A DNA stretch of 64,000 bases from Acidobacteria bacterium RIFCSPLOWO2_12_FULL_66_21 (GTDB lineage Bacteria; Acidobacteriota; Vicinamibacteria; Vicinamibacterales; 2-12-FULL-66-21). The stretch is from the NCBI GenBank assembly GCA_001767455.1, contig MELC01000067.1, forward strand, positions 1 through 64,000, in the 5' to 3' direction. Positions 1-8,341 of the stretch are shown here, one piece after another. Numbering within the stretch: position 1 is the first letter of the stretch; each line of letters starts with the position of its first letter. The translations under genes and the position numbers were made by a program. The notes beneath the pieces were generated by a model. It was given only the letters and a program-made list of their open reading frames with translations. It was not told where the DNA came from and made no database searches.

Positions 1-1392
1 CTCGGCGACAAGAACGCGCTCGAGATCACCGAGGGCGGGGCCCCCTCGGCCATTCCGCATGGCGAGGGCTATTACACGCAGCGGTTCAGCGCGACGGGTG
101 AGGCGCGCGGCGGTATTGTCTTTGCCGGCTTCGGGATCGCGGCCCCGGATCTCGACTACGACGACTACCGCGCGGCCGATCTGATGAAAGGAAAACTCGT
201 GCTCGTCATCGATCACGAGCCCGGCGAGCGCGACCCGGCCAGCCCGTTCGACGGCGTCGTGACGTCTGACGCCGGTGGGGCCCTCCGCAAGGCGCGGGCA
301 GCGCAGGCAAAAGACGCCGCGGGGATCCTGTTCGTGTCCGACGTCCACAATCATCCGGGTGGCGGCGCGAACCTGACCGCACGGGGCGCGTGGCCGGCAC
401 AGCCCTCGCGCCTCGGCAGCTACTCGCTCGAGGCCTGGATGTCGAGCATCCGGATTCCGGCGGCGCAAATCTCCGCCGAACTGGCGGCGCGCCTCGTCAA
501 GGGATCGGGGCGCACGCTCGAGGAACTCGCGAAGGCGTCCGAGACGGCGCACGGGATTACGGCCATCCCCCTCCCCGGCGTGGACGTGCATCTGACGACC
601 GCGGTCAATCGGCAGCCAGTCCCTGACCGCAACGTGCTGGCCCGGATCGAAGGGACGGATCCGCGCCTCAAGGACGAGTGCGTGGTCGTGTCGGCGCATT
701 TCGATCACGACGGGGTCAACGGCACGCAGATTCTCAATGGCGCCGACGACGACGGGTCGGGGATTGTCGCGCTGCTGGAGATCGCCGAGGCGTATGCGAC
801 GGCCGCCCGCGGCGGTCAGCGGCCGCGACGCTCGGTCGTGTTCGCCGCCTTCAACTCGGAGGAGCGCGGCCTGCTCGGCGCGTGGGCGTACACCGGGCAG
901 CCGGCCTGCCCGCTGGATGCCACCGTCGCCGTACTGAACATGGACATGGTCGGCCGCAACGAGGAAGTGCCGGCCCCCGATCCGGTCGCCGCCGCGGCCG
1001 GGCGCGGCGGCCGCGGCGGCCGCTTCAACGGCCTCGACCCGCAGACGGCCGAGTCGAATGCGAACGCGCTGAACATCATCGGCACCGTGCGCAGTCCGGA
1101 TCTGAAGGCAGAGGCGGACGCGGCGAACCGTGCCACGCACCTGGACATCCGCTATCGGTACGACAACAACGTGTCGCAATTGATGCGCCGCAGCGATCAC
1201 TGGCCGTTCATCCAGCACGGCGTGCCCGGTGTGTGGATCTTCACCGGCCTGCACCCCGACTATCACCAGGCGGGCGATCGCCCCGAGCGGATCAACTACG
1301 ACAAGATGGAGCGAATCGCGCGGATGGTCTACCAGATGAGCTGGGATCTCGCCCAGCAGAAGGCGCGGCCGGCGCTGCTGCCGCGGCGGTAG
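1..1392 (+). CDS. M28-family zinc aminopeptidase with PA domain (5' end outside window)
   Basis: The reading frame is open from base 1, so the start and any signal peptide lie upstream; 463 residues are visible. The first part (visible residues about 35-150) looks like a protease-associated domain, and the rest is the M28 di-zinc peptidase fold. Metal-ligand motifs appear in family order: VSAHFDHDG, NGADDDGSG, FNSEERGLLG, LNMDMVGR and, near the end, a His in HPDYHQAGD. Members release N-terminal residues from peptides, usually outside the cytoplasm. A Gly/Arg-rich linker ([12 protein letters not shown]) is inserted between the fourth and fifth motifs. Four bases separate it from the next hydrolase gene, suggesting a secreted-peptidase operon. 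The family is secure; the substrate is unknown. Confidence 0.9.
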   Translation, partial: LGDKNALEITEGGAPSAIPHGEGYYTQRFSATGEARGGIVFAGFGIAAPDLDYDDYRAADLMKGKLVLVIDHEPGERDPASPFDGVVTSDAGGALRKARAAQAKDAAGILFVSDVHNHPGGGANLTARGAWPAQPSRLGSYSLEAWMSSIRIPAAQISAELAARLVKGSGRTLEELAKASETAHGITAIPLPGVDVHLTTAVNRQPVPDRNVLARIEGTDPRLKDECVVVSAHFDHDGVNGTQILNGADDDGSGIVALLEIAEAYATAARGGQRPRRSVVFAAFNSEERGLLGAWAYTGQPACPLDATVAVLNMDMVGRNEEVPAPDPVAAAAGRGGRGGRFNGLDPQTAESNANALNIIGTVRSPDLKAEADAANRATHLDIRYRYDNNVSQLMRRSDHWPFIQHGVPGVWIFTGLHPDYHQAGDRPERINYDKMERIARMVYQMSWDLAQQKARPALLPRR

Positions 1393-1396
1393 GGTC

Positions 1397-3259
1397 ATGC
1401 GTTGCCGTCTCGTATCGGCGCTCGTCGGGGTGGCCCTCGCGGTTCCCCTTCACGGACCGTCGCGTGCGCAGGAGCCGCTGGACGTCAGGGCGAAGTACAC
1501 GAAGCAGGACGTGATGATCCCGATGCGCGACGGGACGCGGCTGTTCACGATCGTCTACAGCCCGCGCGACATCGGCGAGCGGTATCCGTTCATGTTGACG
1601 CGGACGGCCTATGGCATCCCGCCGTATGGCCCTGACGAGTACCGCACAGTCGTCGGCCCCAGCGCGGAGTTCACCCGCGAGGGCTTCATCTTTGTCTACC
1701 AGGACGCGCGCGGCCGCTTCCGGTCGGAAGGCACCTTCATCCATCACCTGCCGTTCGATCGATCGGGACGCCCGAACGAGAGCACCGACACGTACGACAC
1801 GATCGAGTGGCTGTTGAAGAACGTGCCGAACAACAACGGCCGCGCCGGCCAGTGGGGCATCTCGTGGGACGGCTGGGAGACGTCCATGGGAATGATCGAC
1901 GCGCACCCGGCCTTGAAGGCCTCCTCACCGCAGGCGCCGCCGCAGGACCAGTTCTTCGGCGACGATTACCATTCCGGCGGCGCATATCAGTTGTCGTACG
2001 GCTTCGCGTGGATGTCGTCGAACGCCCGCGCGCGCAGCGCGCCGACCGAACAGCGGACCACGCGGTTCAATTACGGGACGCCGGATGGCTACCGCTTCTT
2101 CCTCGACCTGGGCGCCGCGGCGAACGCCATCAAGTTCTTCGGCGACACGGTGCCGACGTGGAACGACCACATGCAGCACGGCACCTACGACGAGTACTGG
2201 AAGGCACGCAACGTGCCGAAGGACCTCGGCGGCGTCCGTCATCCGGTGCTCGTCGTGGCGGGCTGGTTCGACGCGGAGGACTTCCACGGGCCCTTCAGAA
2301 TGCACCGCGTCCTGCAGGAGAAGAACGCGGGCAACACCGTGCTCGTGGTGGGTCCCTGGTCGCATGGCGGATGGGCGCGCGGCGACGGCGATCGCCTGGG
2401 CGCAATCGCGTTCGGATCGAAGACGAGCGCCTACTATCGAACGAACGTCGAACTGCCCTTCTTCAATTACTACCTGAAAGACAAGGGACGGTTGGATCTG
2501 CCACGCGCGCTCGTGTTCGAGACGGGACGAAACGAGTGGCGGCGGCTCGACCGCTGGCCGCCGGAGCCTGTCACCGCGACAAAGCTGTACCTGAATGCGG
2601 GCGGACGGCTGACCTTCGATGCTCCGGCGCCGGGTCCCGGCGGTGTCGATACATACGTGAGCGACCCCGCCAGGCCCGTTCCTCATACCGCGGAGGTGAG
2701 GACGACTGAAGGGCAACTCTTCGCGATCGAGGATCAGCGGTTCGCGTGGAGCCGGCCGGACGTCCTGTCCTACGAAACCGATCCGCTGGCACAGGACATG
2801 ACGATCGGAGGACCGATCGCCGCGACGCTGTACGTGTCAACGAGCGGTACGGATTCAGACTGGGTCGTGAAACTGATTGACGTGTACCCCGGCGATACGC
2901 CCGACCCGCAGCCGAATCCCGCGAACGTGCGGATGGGCGGCTACCAGATGCTGCTCGCGGGCGACCTCCTGCGCGCGAAATTCAGGGACAGCTTCTCGAA
3001 TCCGCGGCCGATGGTGCCAAACCAGCGGACGCGCATCGAAGTACCCCTGGGCGACCGGTATCACACTTTTCTGAAGGGACACCGGGTGATGGTGCAGATC
3101 CAGGGTTCGTGGTTCCCGATGTTCGATCGCAACCCGCACACGTTCACCGACATCTACCACGCGAAGCCGTCCGACTACGTGAAGGCGACGGAACGGATCT
3201 ACCGTACGAGCGTGGCCCCCTCGCACGTGACGCTCGCCGTCATGGCGGGGGCACGATAG
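1397..3259 (+). CDS. CocE/NonD-family (S15-like) secreted hydrolase
   Basis: 620 residues. An N-terminal signal peptide (MRCRLVSALVGVALAVPL...RAQ) implies export. The alpha/beta-hydrolase domain shows the nucleophile in GISWDG (Ser near residue 156; the family consensus is GxSxxG), the acid in AGWFDAEDFHG (near 290) and the base in GPWSHGGW (near 322). The C-terminal third is the beta-rich X-Pro dipeptidyl-peptidase C domain. Family members cleave acyl esters, glutaryl amides or Xaa-Pro bonds, and the exact substrate cannot be read from sequence. It starts 4 bp after the M28 peptidase, so the two are probably co-transcribed. Confidence 0.9.
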   Translation: MRCRLVSALVGVALAVPLHGPSRAQEPLDVRAKYTKQDVMIPMRDGTRLFTIVYSPRDIGERYPFMLTRTAYGIPPYGPDEYRTVVGPSAEFTREGFIFVYQDARGRFRSEGTFIHHLPFDRSGRPNESTDTYDTIEWLLKNVPNNNGRAGQWGISWDGWETSMGMIDAHPALKASSPQAPPQDQFFGDDYHSGGAYQLSYGFAWMSSNARARSAPTEQRTTRFNYGTPDGYRFFLDLGAAANAIKFFGDTVPTWNDHMQHGTYDEYWKARNVPKDLGGVRHPVLVVAGWFDAEDFHGPFRMHRVLQEKNAGNTVLVVGPWSHGGWARGDGDRLGAIAFGSKTSAYYRTNVELPFFNYYLKDKGRLDLPRALVFETGRNEWRRLDRWPPEPVTATKLYLNAGGRLTFDAPAPGPGGVDTYVSDPARPVPHTAEVRTTEGQLFAIEDQRFAWSRPDVLSYETDPLAQDMTIGGPIAATLYVSTSGTDSDWVVKLIDVYPGDTPDPQPNPANVRMGGYQMLLAGDLLRAKFRDSFSNPRPMVPNQRTRIEVPLGDRYHTFLKGHRVMVQIQGSWFPMFDRNPHTFTDIYHAKPSDYVKATERIYRTSVAPSHVTLAVMAGAR

Positions 3260-3274
3260 TATTTCCCGGAGCCC

Positions 3275-5095
3275 ATGACCGAACACGATCGAATCGCTGT
3301 TGTCGATTTCGGCGGCCAGTACGCCCACTTGATTGCCACGAAGGTGCGCCGCCAGCGCGTGCTGGCCGAGATCCGCCAGCCGGAGGATCCGGTCGATGCG
3401 TTTCACGGGATGAAAGGGATCATCCTCTCGGGGAGCCCGTCGCTGGCCTCGGGCGACGAGGGTGGATTCAATACCGCGATACTCGACCTGCCGGTGCCTA
3501 TCCTGGGTTTCTGTTTCGGCCATCAGGAAATCGCGAAGCGCTACGGCGGTGCAGTCGAGCACTGCCGGAGCGAGTACGGGCCGGCGCGCCTCGAAGTGAT
3601 CGGCGACACGCCGGTGTTCGCGGGACTGCCGCGCGAGCAGACGGTGTGGATGAGCCACCAAGACACGGTCGTGGCCGTGGGAGAGGGGTTCCGCGAGGTC
3701 GGCGTCTCGTACGATCATGACGGCACCGCGCACCGGTTCGCGGCGATTGCCGACGAGGAGCGGCGACGGTACGGATTCCAGTACCACCCGGAGGTCGACG
3801 ACACCGAGCACGGCGAGGCGATGCTCCGAAACTTCGTCGTGGACGTCTGCGGCTGCCGGGGCGACTGGACGATGGCGCGGCATCTTGCAGAGCAGATCGA
3901 CGCGATTCGATCGTCGGTCGGCACACGCAAGGTGTTCCTGCTGGCGTCAGGCGGCGTAGACTCCACCGTATGCGCGCGCCTGCTGGGCGAGGCGCTGGGG
4001 CCCGATCAGCTCCACCTGCTCCACATCGACAATGGCCTCATGCGCCAGGACGAATCGCGGCAGGTCCTCGACGAGTTCGAGCGCGCCGGCCTCGGCCGCC
4101 ACCTGCACTTCGTGGACGCCTCGGACCGGTTTCTCTCCGCGCTCGCCGGCGTGATCGGGCCCGAACAGAAGCGCCACGTCATCGGCACCACGTTCATTCA
4201 GGTGTTCGACGACGAGGTGCGGCGGCTGGATCTGGGCGACATGCTGCTCGCGCAGGGGACGATCTATCCCGACACGATTGAGACCGGCGGCACGCGCCGC
4301 GCCGACACGATCAAGACGCATCACAATCGCGTGCCAATCATCGAGGAGATGATTCTGGCCGGTCGTGTCGTGGAACCCTTGCGCGATCTGTACAAGGTCG
4401 AAGTGCGGGAGATGGCCGGAGCGCTGGGAATCGACCCGTCGCTCGTCTGGAGGCAACCGTTCCCCGGTCCGGGCCTCGGCGTTCGCCTGCTCTGTTCGGA
4501 CGGAAGCGTGCCCTCAGGGCACGATCCCGAGCGGACGCAGCCGCTCATCGACGAGCAGTTACGGGGAACGGGCCTGCACGGCCAGCTCCTGCCCGTGCGC
4601 TCCGTGGGCGTCAAGGCGGACCTGCGGACCTACGAGCAGCCGGTCATGCTGACCGGACACGCGCCGCACGAGACGCTGCTGTCGATCGCGGCGCAGATCT
4701 ACGGCCGCATCCCGGGTGTGAATCGCTGCGTGCTCGATCTGTCGGAGCATGGCATCCGGACGGCGGAGCCGCGCGCCGCGGGTGTGACCCGCGCCCGTCT
4801 CGATCTCCTCCGCGAAGCGGACGCGATCGTGATGCGGGCGGTCGAACGCCACGGCCTCATGCGCGCGATCTGGCAGTTTCCCACCGTGATGCTGCCGCTC
4901 ACCATCGACGGCCGCGGCGAGGAGCTGGTCATCCTTCGCCCGGTGCTCTCCGAGCGCGGAATGACCGCGCGCCCGGCCGTTCTTCCGCCGGCGCTCGTCG
5001 ACGAGATCCGCGAGCCGATCCTGTCGCTGCCCGGCGTGTCGGGCCTCGTGCTCGACCTGACTACGAAACCGCCGGGCACGATCGAGTGGGAGTAG
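3275..5095 (+). CDS. guaA: GMP synthase (glutamine-hydrolysing), long two-lobed form
   Basis: Converts XMP to GMP using ATP and glutamine, the last step of de novo guanine nucleotide synthesis, in the cytoplasm. The class I glutamine amidotransferase domain has its nucleophile Cys in LGFCFGHQE (near residue 79) and His in FQYHPEVD (near 170). The ATP-pyrophosphatase P-loop is SGGVDST (near 225), followed by RQPFPGPGLGVR. At 606 residues it exceeds the usual bacterial length of about 510-525. The extra part is a second C-terminal dimerisation lobe: one lobe begins near LLPVRSVGVKAD and another ends in LTTKPPGTIEWE, an arrangement recalled from human GMP synthase. A GGAG lies just before the ATG. 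Identification is secure. Confidence 0.96.
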   Translation: MTEHDRIAVVDFGGQYAHLIATKVRRQRVLAEIRQPEDPVDAFHGMKGIILSGSPSLASGDEGGFNTAILDLPVPILGFCFGHQEIAKRYGGAVEHCRSEYGPARLEVIGDTPVFAGLPREQTVWMSHQDTVVAVGEGFREVGVSYDHDGTAHRFAAIADEERRRYGFQYHPEVDDTEHGEAMLRNFVVDVCGCRGDWTMARHLAEQIDAIRSSVGTRKVFLLASGGVDSTVCARLLGEALGPDQLHLLHIDNGLMRQDESRQVLDEFERAGLGRHLHFVDASDRFLSALAGVIGPEQKRHVIGTTFIQVFDDEVRRLDLGDMLLAQGTIYPDTIETGGTRRADTIKTHHNRVPIIEEMILAGRVVEPLRDLYKVEVREMAGALGIDPSLVWRQPFPGPGLGVRLLCSDGSVPSGHDPERTQPLIDEQLRGTGLHGQLLPVRSVGVKADLRTYEQPVMLTGHAPHETLLSIAAQIYGRIPGVNRCVLDLSEHGIRTAEPRAAGVTRARLDLLREADAIVMRAVERHGLMRAIWQFPTVMLPLTIDGRGEELVILRPVLSERGMTARPAVLPPALVDEIREPILSLPGVSGLVLDLTTKPPGTIEWE

Positions 5096-5129
5096 CGGCT
5101 TCGACGCCGCGCCCCTGAGAACGACTCCA

Positions 5130-5444
5130 CTATGGCTCGTACGCAGAGTCATGATCGGGGTGAAGCGAGACGAGACGCAGGAAGTCGCCTTCCCGAAACG
5201 CCACGGCACGAATGCGCTGACTCAGCCGAAGGGAATATACCCTGGCGCCATTGGGCGCCCTCAGGTGCTCGATGGCCTCCCAGCGAAAACCCGTGTGGCG
5301 GTACAGACTGTTCCAGTCCAATTCGCGCAGCCGGCGCAAGCCAGTGACGGCTTGTCGCAACTCGTCGCCCTGGAGAGTCAGGAACACGTCCTGGAACTCC
5401 GGGCTGTTCAAGTCGAGACGAATACGGCTAGGGGCGGCGGCCAC
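5130..5444 (-). CDS. Putative RelE/ParE-superfamily toxin
   Basis: 104 residues. The C-terminal pattern RLSQRIRAVAFREGDFLRLVSLHPDHD resembles the RelE/ParE/HigB toxin fold, where a beta-hairpin ends in a basic or His-containing segment. Its start lies inside the end of the upstream minus-strand gene (17-bp overlap), and that gene encodes an AbrB-like DNA-binding protein, as expected for an antitoxin-toxin pair. If active, it would be an mRNA interferase or gyrase poison; its activity cannot be read from sequence. A bare HigB-like host-inhibition protein without toxicity is the alternative. Confidence 0.6.
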   Translation of the reverse strand: MAAAPSRIRLDLNSPEFQDVFLTLQGDELRQAVTGLRRLRELDWNSLYRHTGFRWEAIEHLRAPNGARVYSLRLSQRIRAVAFREGDFLRLVSLHPDHDSAYEP

Positions 5445-5742
5445 GCGCGCGGCTCGTCCGATTCGGCCGGTCCTTCACGAGATCCCCGACGTCGGTCTCA
5501 CGCGGCTTGTTCGCGGCGGCCCACGTGAGTCCCCGTTCGATTCGCGAACGGTGCGGTTCCTCCAGCGTCCAGAGCTGAGTCTCGGGCACCATCGCCACGG
5601 CTGTCAGGAGTACCGTGCCGTCCGCGCGCCGCTCGAGCCGGAGCATCTTTCCCGCGTAACGCTTGCCCAGTGAGATCTGTCCGCTCTTCCCGACGACCTT
5701 GATCTCGACCTCCTGAACCGGCGATTCCGCGACCTCACTCAT
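5428..5742 (-). CDS. Putative AbrB/MazE-like antitoxin
   Basis: 104 residues. Residues about 12-50 (VEIKVVGKSGQISLGKRYAGKMLRL plus following strands) have the look of a SpoVT/AbrB swapped-hairpin DNA-binding domain. The basic C-terminal tail (NRTSRARGRRP) would be the flexible toxin-binding part. It is the first gene of the pair and overlaps the toxin gene by 17 bp, which implies translational coupling. The promoter region just upstream carries direct repeats suited to autoregulation. Annotation as antitoxin rests on domain appearance plus partner; the exact family is uncertain. Confidence 0.6.
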   Translation of the reverse strand: MSEVAESPVQEVEIKVVGKSGQISLGKRYAGKMLRLERRADGTVLLTAVAMVPETQLWTLEEPHRSRIERGLTWAAANKPRETDVGDLVKDRPNRTSRARGRRP

Positions 5743-5795
5743 GTGATCATAATATCATGCAATCATGCAATCGTGCGGCATGATCGGCCGGCGTG
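5743..5795 (-). promoter_or_regulatory. Promoter/operator of the toxin-antitoxin pair
   Basis: AT-rich island in a GC-rich genome. On the minus strand it reads GATTGCAT, GATTGCAT, then GATATTATGATCACATG, so tandem 8-bp repeats lead into a TATTAT-like -10 element about 10 bases before the antitoxin ATG. Repeats of this kind in front of an AbrB-type antitoxin usually bind the antitoxin complex. Inferred, not tested. Confidence 0.45.
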
Positions 5796-5918
5796 GAACG
5801 CCAGAGGTCCGAGACGGAAGGGCTTGGGGTGCGGCGGAAGCCGTCGAGCTGCGGTGGCTCGGTCCTTGCCACTCGATCAGGGGTGCGGGCCGGAAAGCCG
5901 CACAAATCGAGGTGTGTG

Positions 5919-6401
5919 ATGCGCAAGACCGGACGGTTTCTCGCTGCCATCGTAGTGTTTTCCGCTTTCTCGCTCGCGCTGCCATCCTCGGATGCGATGG
6001 CCGGCCAGGGGCGCGGCCGCGGACCTGCCGGGAAGCCCGCCAAGGTCGAGAAGGCCGAAAAGCGGGAGAAGGCAAAGAAGAACGACAGCAGGCCCGAAGC
6101 GTTCGTCGTCGACCGCAACGGATACGTCAGGGTCATCCACGAGTACGGCCGCGGAGGATCGCTTCCGCCCGGCCTGGCGAAGCGCGAAGCGCTCCCGCCC
6201 GGGCTCGCAAAGCAGTTGCGCGAGCGCGGCGAGCTGCCGCCGGGGCTGCAGAAGCGTCTGGTGCCGGTGCCCGCGCCGCTCATCCTGCGGCTCCCGCCCG
6301 TTCCGGCGTACTACCAGCGCTATTTCGGGGGAGACGACCTGATCGTCGTCGACACACGGACCAACCGGGTCGTGGCGATCATCCGGGACGTCTGGCGATA
6401 G
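5919..6401 (+). CDS. CigR/RcnB-like small exported protein
   Basis: 160 residues, starting at the ATG at 5919, which is preceded by GAGGTG and gives a clean signal peptide (MRKTGRFLAAIVVFSAFSLA...AMA). An earlier in-frame start at 5793 lacks these properties. The mature protein has a Lys/Glu-rich stretch, three LPPGL(A/Q)K repeats, then LPPVPAYYQRYFGGDDLIVVDTRTNRVVAIIRDV, the hallmark of CigR/RcnB-type periplasmic proteins. Family members bind the envelope or metals, and some are called anti-virulence regulators; the role here is unknown. Confidence 0.75.
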   Translation: MRKTGRFLAAIVVFSAFSLALPSSDAMAGQGRGRGPAGKPAKVEKAEKREKAKKNDSRPEAFVVDRNGYVRVIHEYGRGGSLPPGLAKREALPPGLAKQLRERGELPPGLQKRLVPVPAPLILRLPPVPAYYQRYFGGDDLIVVDTRTNRVVAIIRDVWR

Positions 6402-6416
6402 GCCCGCTCGTGGCCG

Positions 6417-7676
6417 TCAGCGGCCGGCGCTGACGGTCTCCACTTCCGCCCGGCGGAAGCGCACTTTGTGGATGCGGCGGCGCTCGGCCTCGAGCACCTG
6501 GACCATCAGGCCGTCGAACTCGAAGGTCTCCCCCACCGCGGGGACGCGCCCGACGCGCGTCAGCACGTAGCCGCCGACGGTTTCGAAGCCCTCGGGTTCG
6601 ATGTGCACGTCGAGCCGCTCGCGCACCTCGTCGATGTTCACCTTCGCGCTGAACACGAACGAGCCGTTGCCTTCGTCGATCACCGGCTCGGTCTCGACGT
6701 CGTACTCGTCGCGGATCTCGCCGACAATCTCCTCGAGCAGATCCTCGATCGTCACGAGCCCCGCGGTGCCGCCGTACTCGTCAACGACGATCGCAATCTG
6801 GACCTGCCGCCGCTGGAACTCCTTCAACAGCTCGGGCACCCGCTTGGTCTCGGGCACGAAGGTCGCCGGACGGACGAGCGACGCGATCGGGTGATCGCGG
6901 GCCTCCGTCCCCGTCAGCCGGATCAGATCCTTCACGAAGACGATCCCGAGGATGTTGTCGAGGTTCTCCCTGTAGACGGGGATCCGCGAATACTCCTGCT
7001 CGCGAAAGAGCGCGCGCAGCTCGTCGAGCGTGGCGTCCTCGCGGATGGCGACCATGTCGGGGCGCGGGGTCATCACCTCGCGGACCAGCATGTCGGCGAA
7101 ATCGACGATGGACTGGAGGAGGCGGCGCTGGTCGCCCTCCATCAGCCCGGGTTCCTCCTGCTGTTCCGGCGCCCCCGGCGGCGCACCGGCCGCCGCGCCA
7201 TCCGGCTGCCCGTTGGTGGCCGTGGCCTCGCCCCGGTCGCGCCGCTCGACGGCGAGCAGCCGCACGAGCGATCCCGTCAGCGGGTGAAGAAACCGTGCCG
7301 CGACGTCGAAAGGCGGCAGCAGCACCTCGAGCGTTCGCTCCGGGTTCCTGCGGACGATCAGCAGCGGGAGCACGTGCTCGCAGAGCAGGATGAACACGGC
7401 GACGAAGACGAGCAGCATCCCGACGGATCGGAATCCCGTCCGCCCCGTCAGGATCGCGATGGAGATGGTCGCCAGCGCGAAGATGAGCCCCAGCAGCAGC
7501 CGCGCCGGCACGAACAACTGGATCGGGTCGTCCAGATAGAAGCCGAGGCGATCGTCGCGGTCGCCGCGCTCCGCCATCAGGCGCAGCGACAGCCGCATCA
7601 GCGCGCTGAACGCCGTCTCGATGGTGCCGACATAGACCGCGGCAATCGCGAGCAGGAAGAGGATGAGCGGAATCAT
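6417..7676 (-). CDS. CNNM/CorC-type membrane transporter with CBS pair (hemolysin-family protein)
   Basis: 419 residues. Three to four hydrophobic segments in residues 1-150 form the CNNM (DUF21) membrane domain. A tandem CBS pair follows (about 195-320; REVMTPRPDMVAIR and ASLVRPATFVPE), then a C-terminal CorC_HlyC domain (about 335-410). The family is linked to Mg2+/Co2+ efflux. The Pro/Gly/Gln-rich linker before the CBS pair is low complexity. It overlaps the upstream ybeY by 4 bp (ATGA), completing the phoH-ybeY-corC (ybeZ-Y-X) arrangement common in bacteria. Ion specificity is inferred. Confidence 0.9.
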   Translation of the reverse strand: MIPLILFLLAIAAVYVGTIETAFSALMRLSLRLMAERGDRDDRLGFYLDDPIQLFVPARLLLGLIFALATISIAILTGRTGFRSVGMLLVFVAVFILLCEHVLPLLIVRRNPERTLEVLLPPFDVAARFLHPLTGSLVRLLAVERRDRGEATATNGQPDGAAAGAPPGAPEQQEEPGLMEGDQRRLLQSIVDFADMLVREVMTPRPDMVAIREDATLDELRALFREQEYSRIPVYRENLDNILGIVFVKDLIRLTGTEARDHPIASLVRPATFVPETKRVPELLKEFQRRQVQIAIVVDEYGGTAGLVTIEDLLEEIVGEIRDEYDVETEPVIDEGNGSFVFSAKVNIDEVRERLDVHIEPEGFETVGGYVLTRVGRVPAVGETFEFDGLMVQVLEAERRRIHKVRFRRAEVETVSAGR

Positions 7677-8341
7677 TTTCCGGCGCTCGTCCGTCGCCGC
7701 GCGGCGCGGCCCTGAGCTCGTCGAAGGGTCGCGCGGGCTGAAGGCTCCTGGCGCGCGATCAGCCCCGCCTCGAGCCCTCCCTTGCGCCGCAGGCGCGCCT
7801 CCGCGCGTGCCATGCGGCCTTTATCCGCCGGATGCTCGTGGTCGTACCCGAGGAGATGCAGCAGACCGTGCAGCGCCAGGACGCGCAGCTCCGACTGATA
7901 CGAATGCCCCGCGTCGCGCGCCTGCCGCCGCGCCACGCCGGTCGCGATCACGATGTCGCCGAGCTGGAGGTTGGGAGTTGGGAGTTGGGAGTTGGGAGTT
8001 GAAAACGACAGTACGTCTGTGGCGTAGTCCTTCCGCCGGTAGCTGCGGTTGAGCACGCGCATGCGCGCGTCGGAGACGAGGGCGATGGCCAGCTCGCCGC
8101 GGGCGGAGGCGGGCGCGATGCGGGCGAGCCACCGCCCCAGGCCACCATCGGGGACGCGGTGACCGCGGCCGTCGGTCACGGACACCGACAGATCACGACC
8201 AGCGCGACGCGGCGAACTTGCCGCGCCGAAGCGCCTCCGGCGCGAAGGCGGAGCCTGCCGCGCCGAAGCGCGTGAGCGCGAAGGCGGAGCCTGCCGCGCC
8301 GAAGCGCGTGAGCGCGAAGGCGGGTTACTGTCGGGATCCAC
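7673..8341 (-). CDS. ybeY: Endoribonuclease YbeY, with repeat-derived N-terminus and loop
   Basis: Zinc-dependent RNase needed for 16S rRNA 3'-end maturation and ribosome quality control. The signature [14 protein letters not shown] (HGxxHxxGxxH) is intact, and ATDVLSF with LGDIVIA mark the core. Two parts are odd. The first 45 or so residues ([11 protein letters not shown] repeats) are encoded by three hairpin repeats at 8225-8321. A loop between ATDVLSF and LGDIVIA is encoded by a 7-bp tandem repeat at 7967-8001. The ATG at 8341 overlaps the end of phoH by 17 bp and is the only ATG; a GTG near the VSVTDG segment, after the repeats, could be the true start. The C-terminal tail is also repeat-like and basic. 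Confidence 0.88.
   Translation of the reverse strand: MDPDSNPPSRSRASARQAPPSRSRASARQAPPSRRRRFGAASSPRRAGRDLSVSVTDGRGHRVPDGGLGRWLARIAPASARGELAIALVSDARMRVLNRSYRRKDYATDVLSFSTPNSQLPTPNLQLGDIVIATGVARRQARDAGHSYQSELRVLALHGLLHLLGYDHEHPADKGRMARAEARLRRKGGLEAGLIARQEPSARATLRRAQGRAARRRTSAGK
7967..8001 (+). repeat. 7-bp tandem repeat inside ybeY
   Basis: About five copies of GGGAGTT lie within the ybeY frame, where they encode the peptide [14 protein letters not shown] on the minus strand. Because the unit is 7 bp, gain or loss of one copy would shift the frame before the catalytic HGxxHxxGxxH motif. The same kind of short-period repeat occurs between genes elsewhere in the window. Confidence 0.85.
8225..8321 (+). 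repeat. Array of three GCCGAA...GAAGGC hairpins
   Basis: Three copies at 8225-8249, 8262-8285 and 8298-8321, spaced 36-37 bp. Each has an outer GCC/GGC pair, facing GAA and GAA bases, and an inner GCGC(C)/(G)GCGC stem. They lie in the putative 5' coding part of ybeY. The same motif recurs at 11273 and three times at 49846-50010. Confidence 0.8.
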
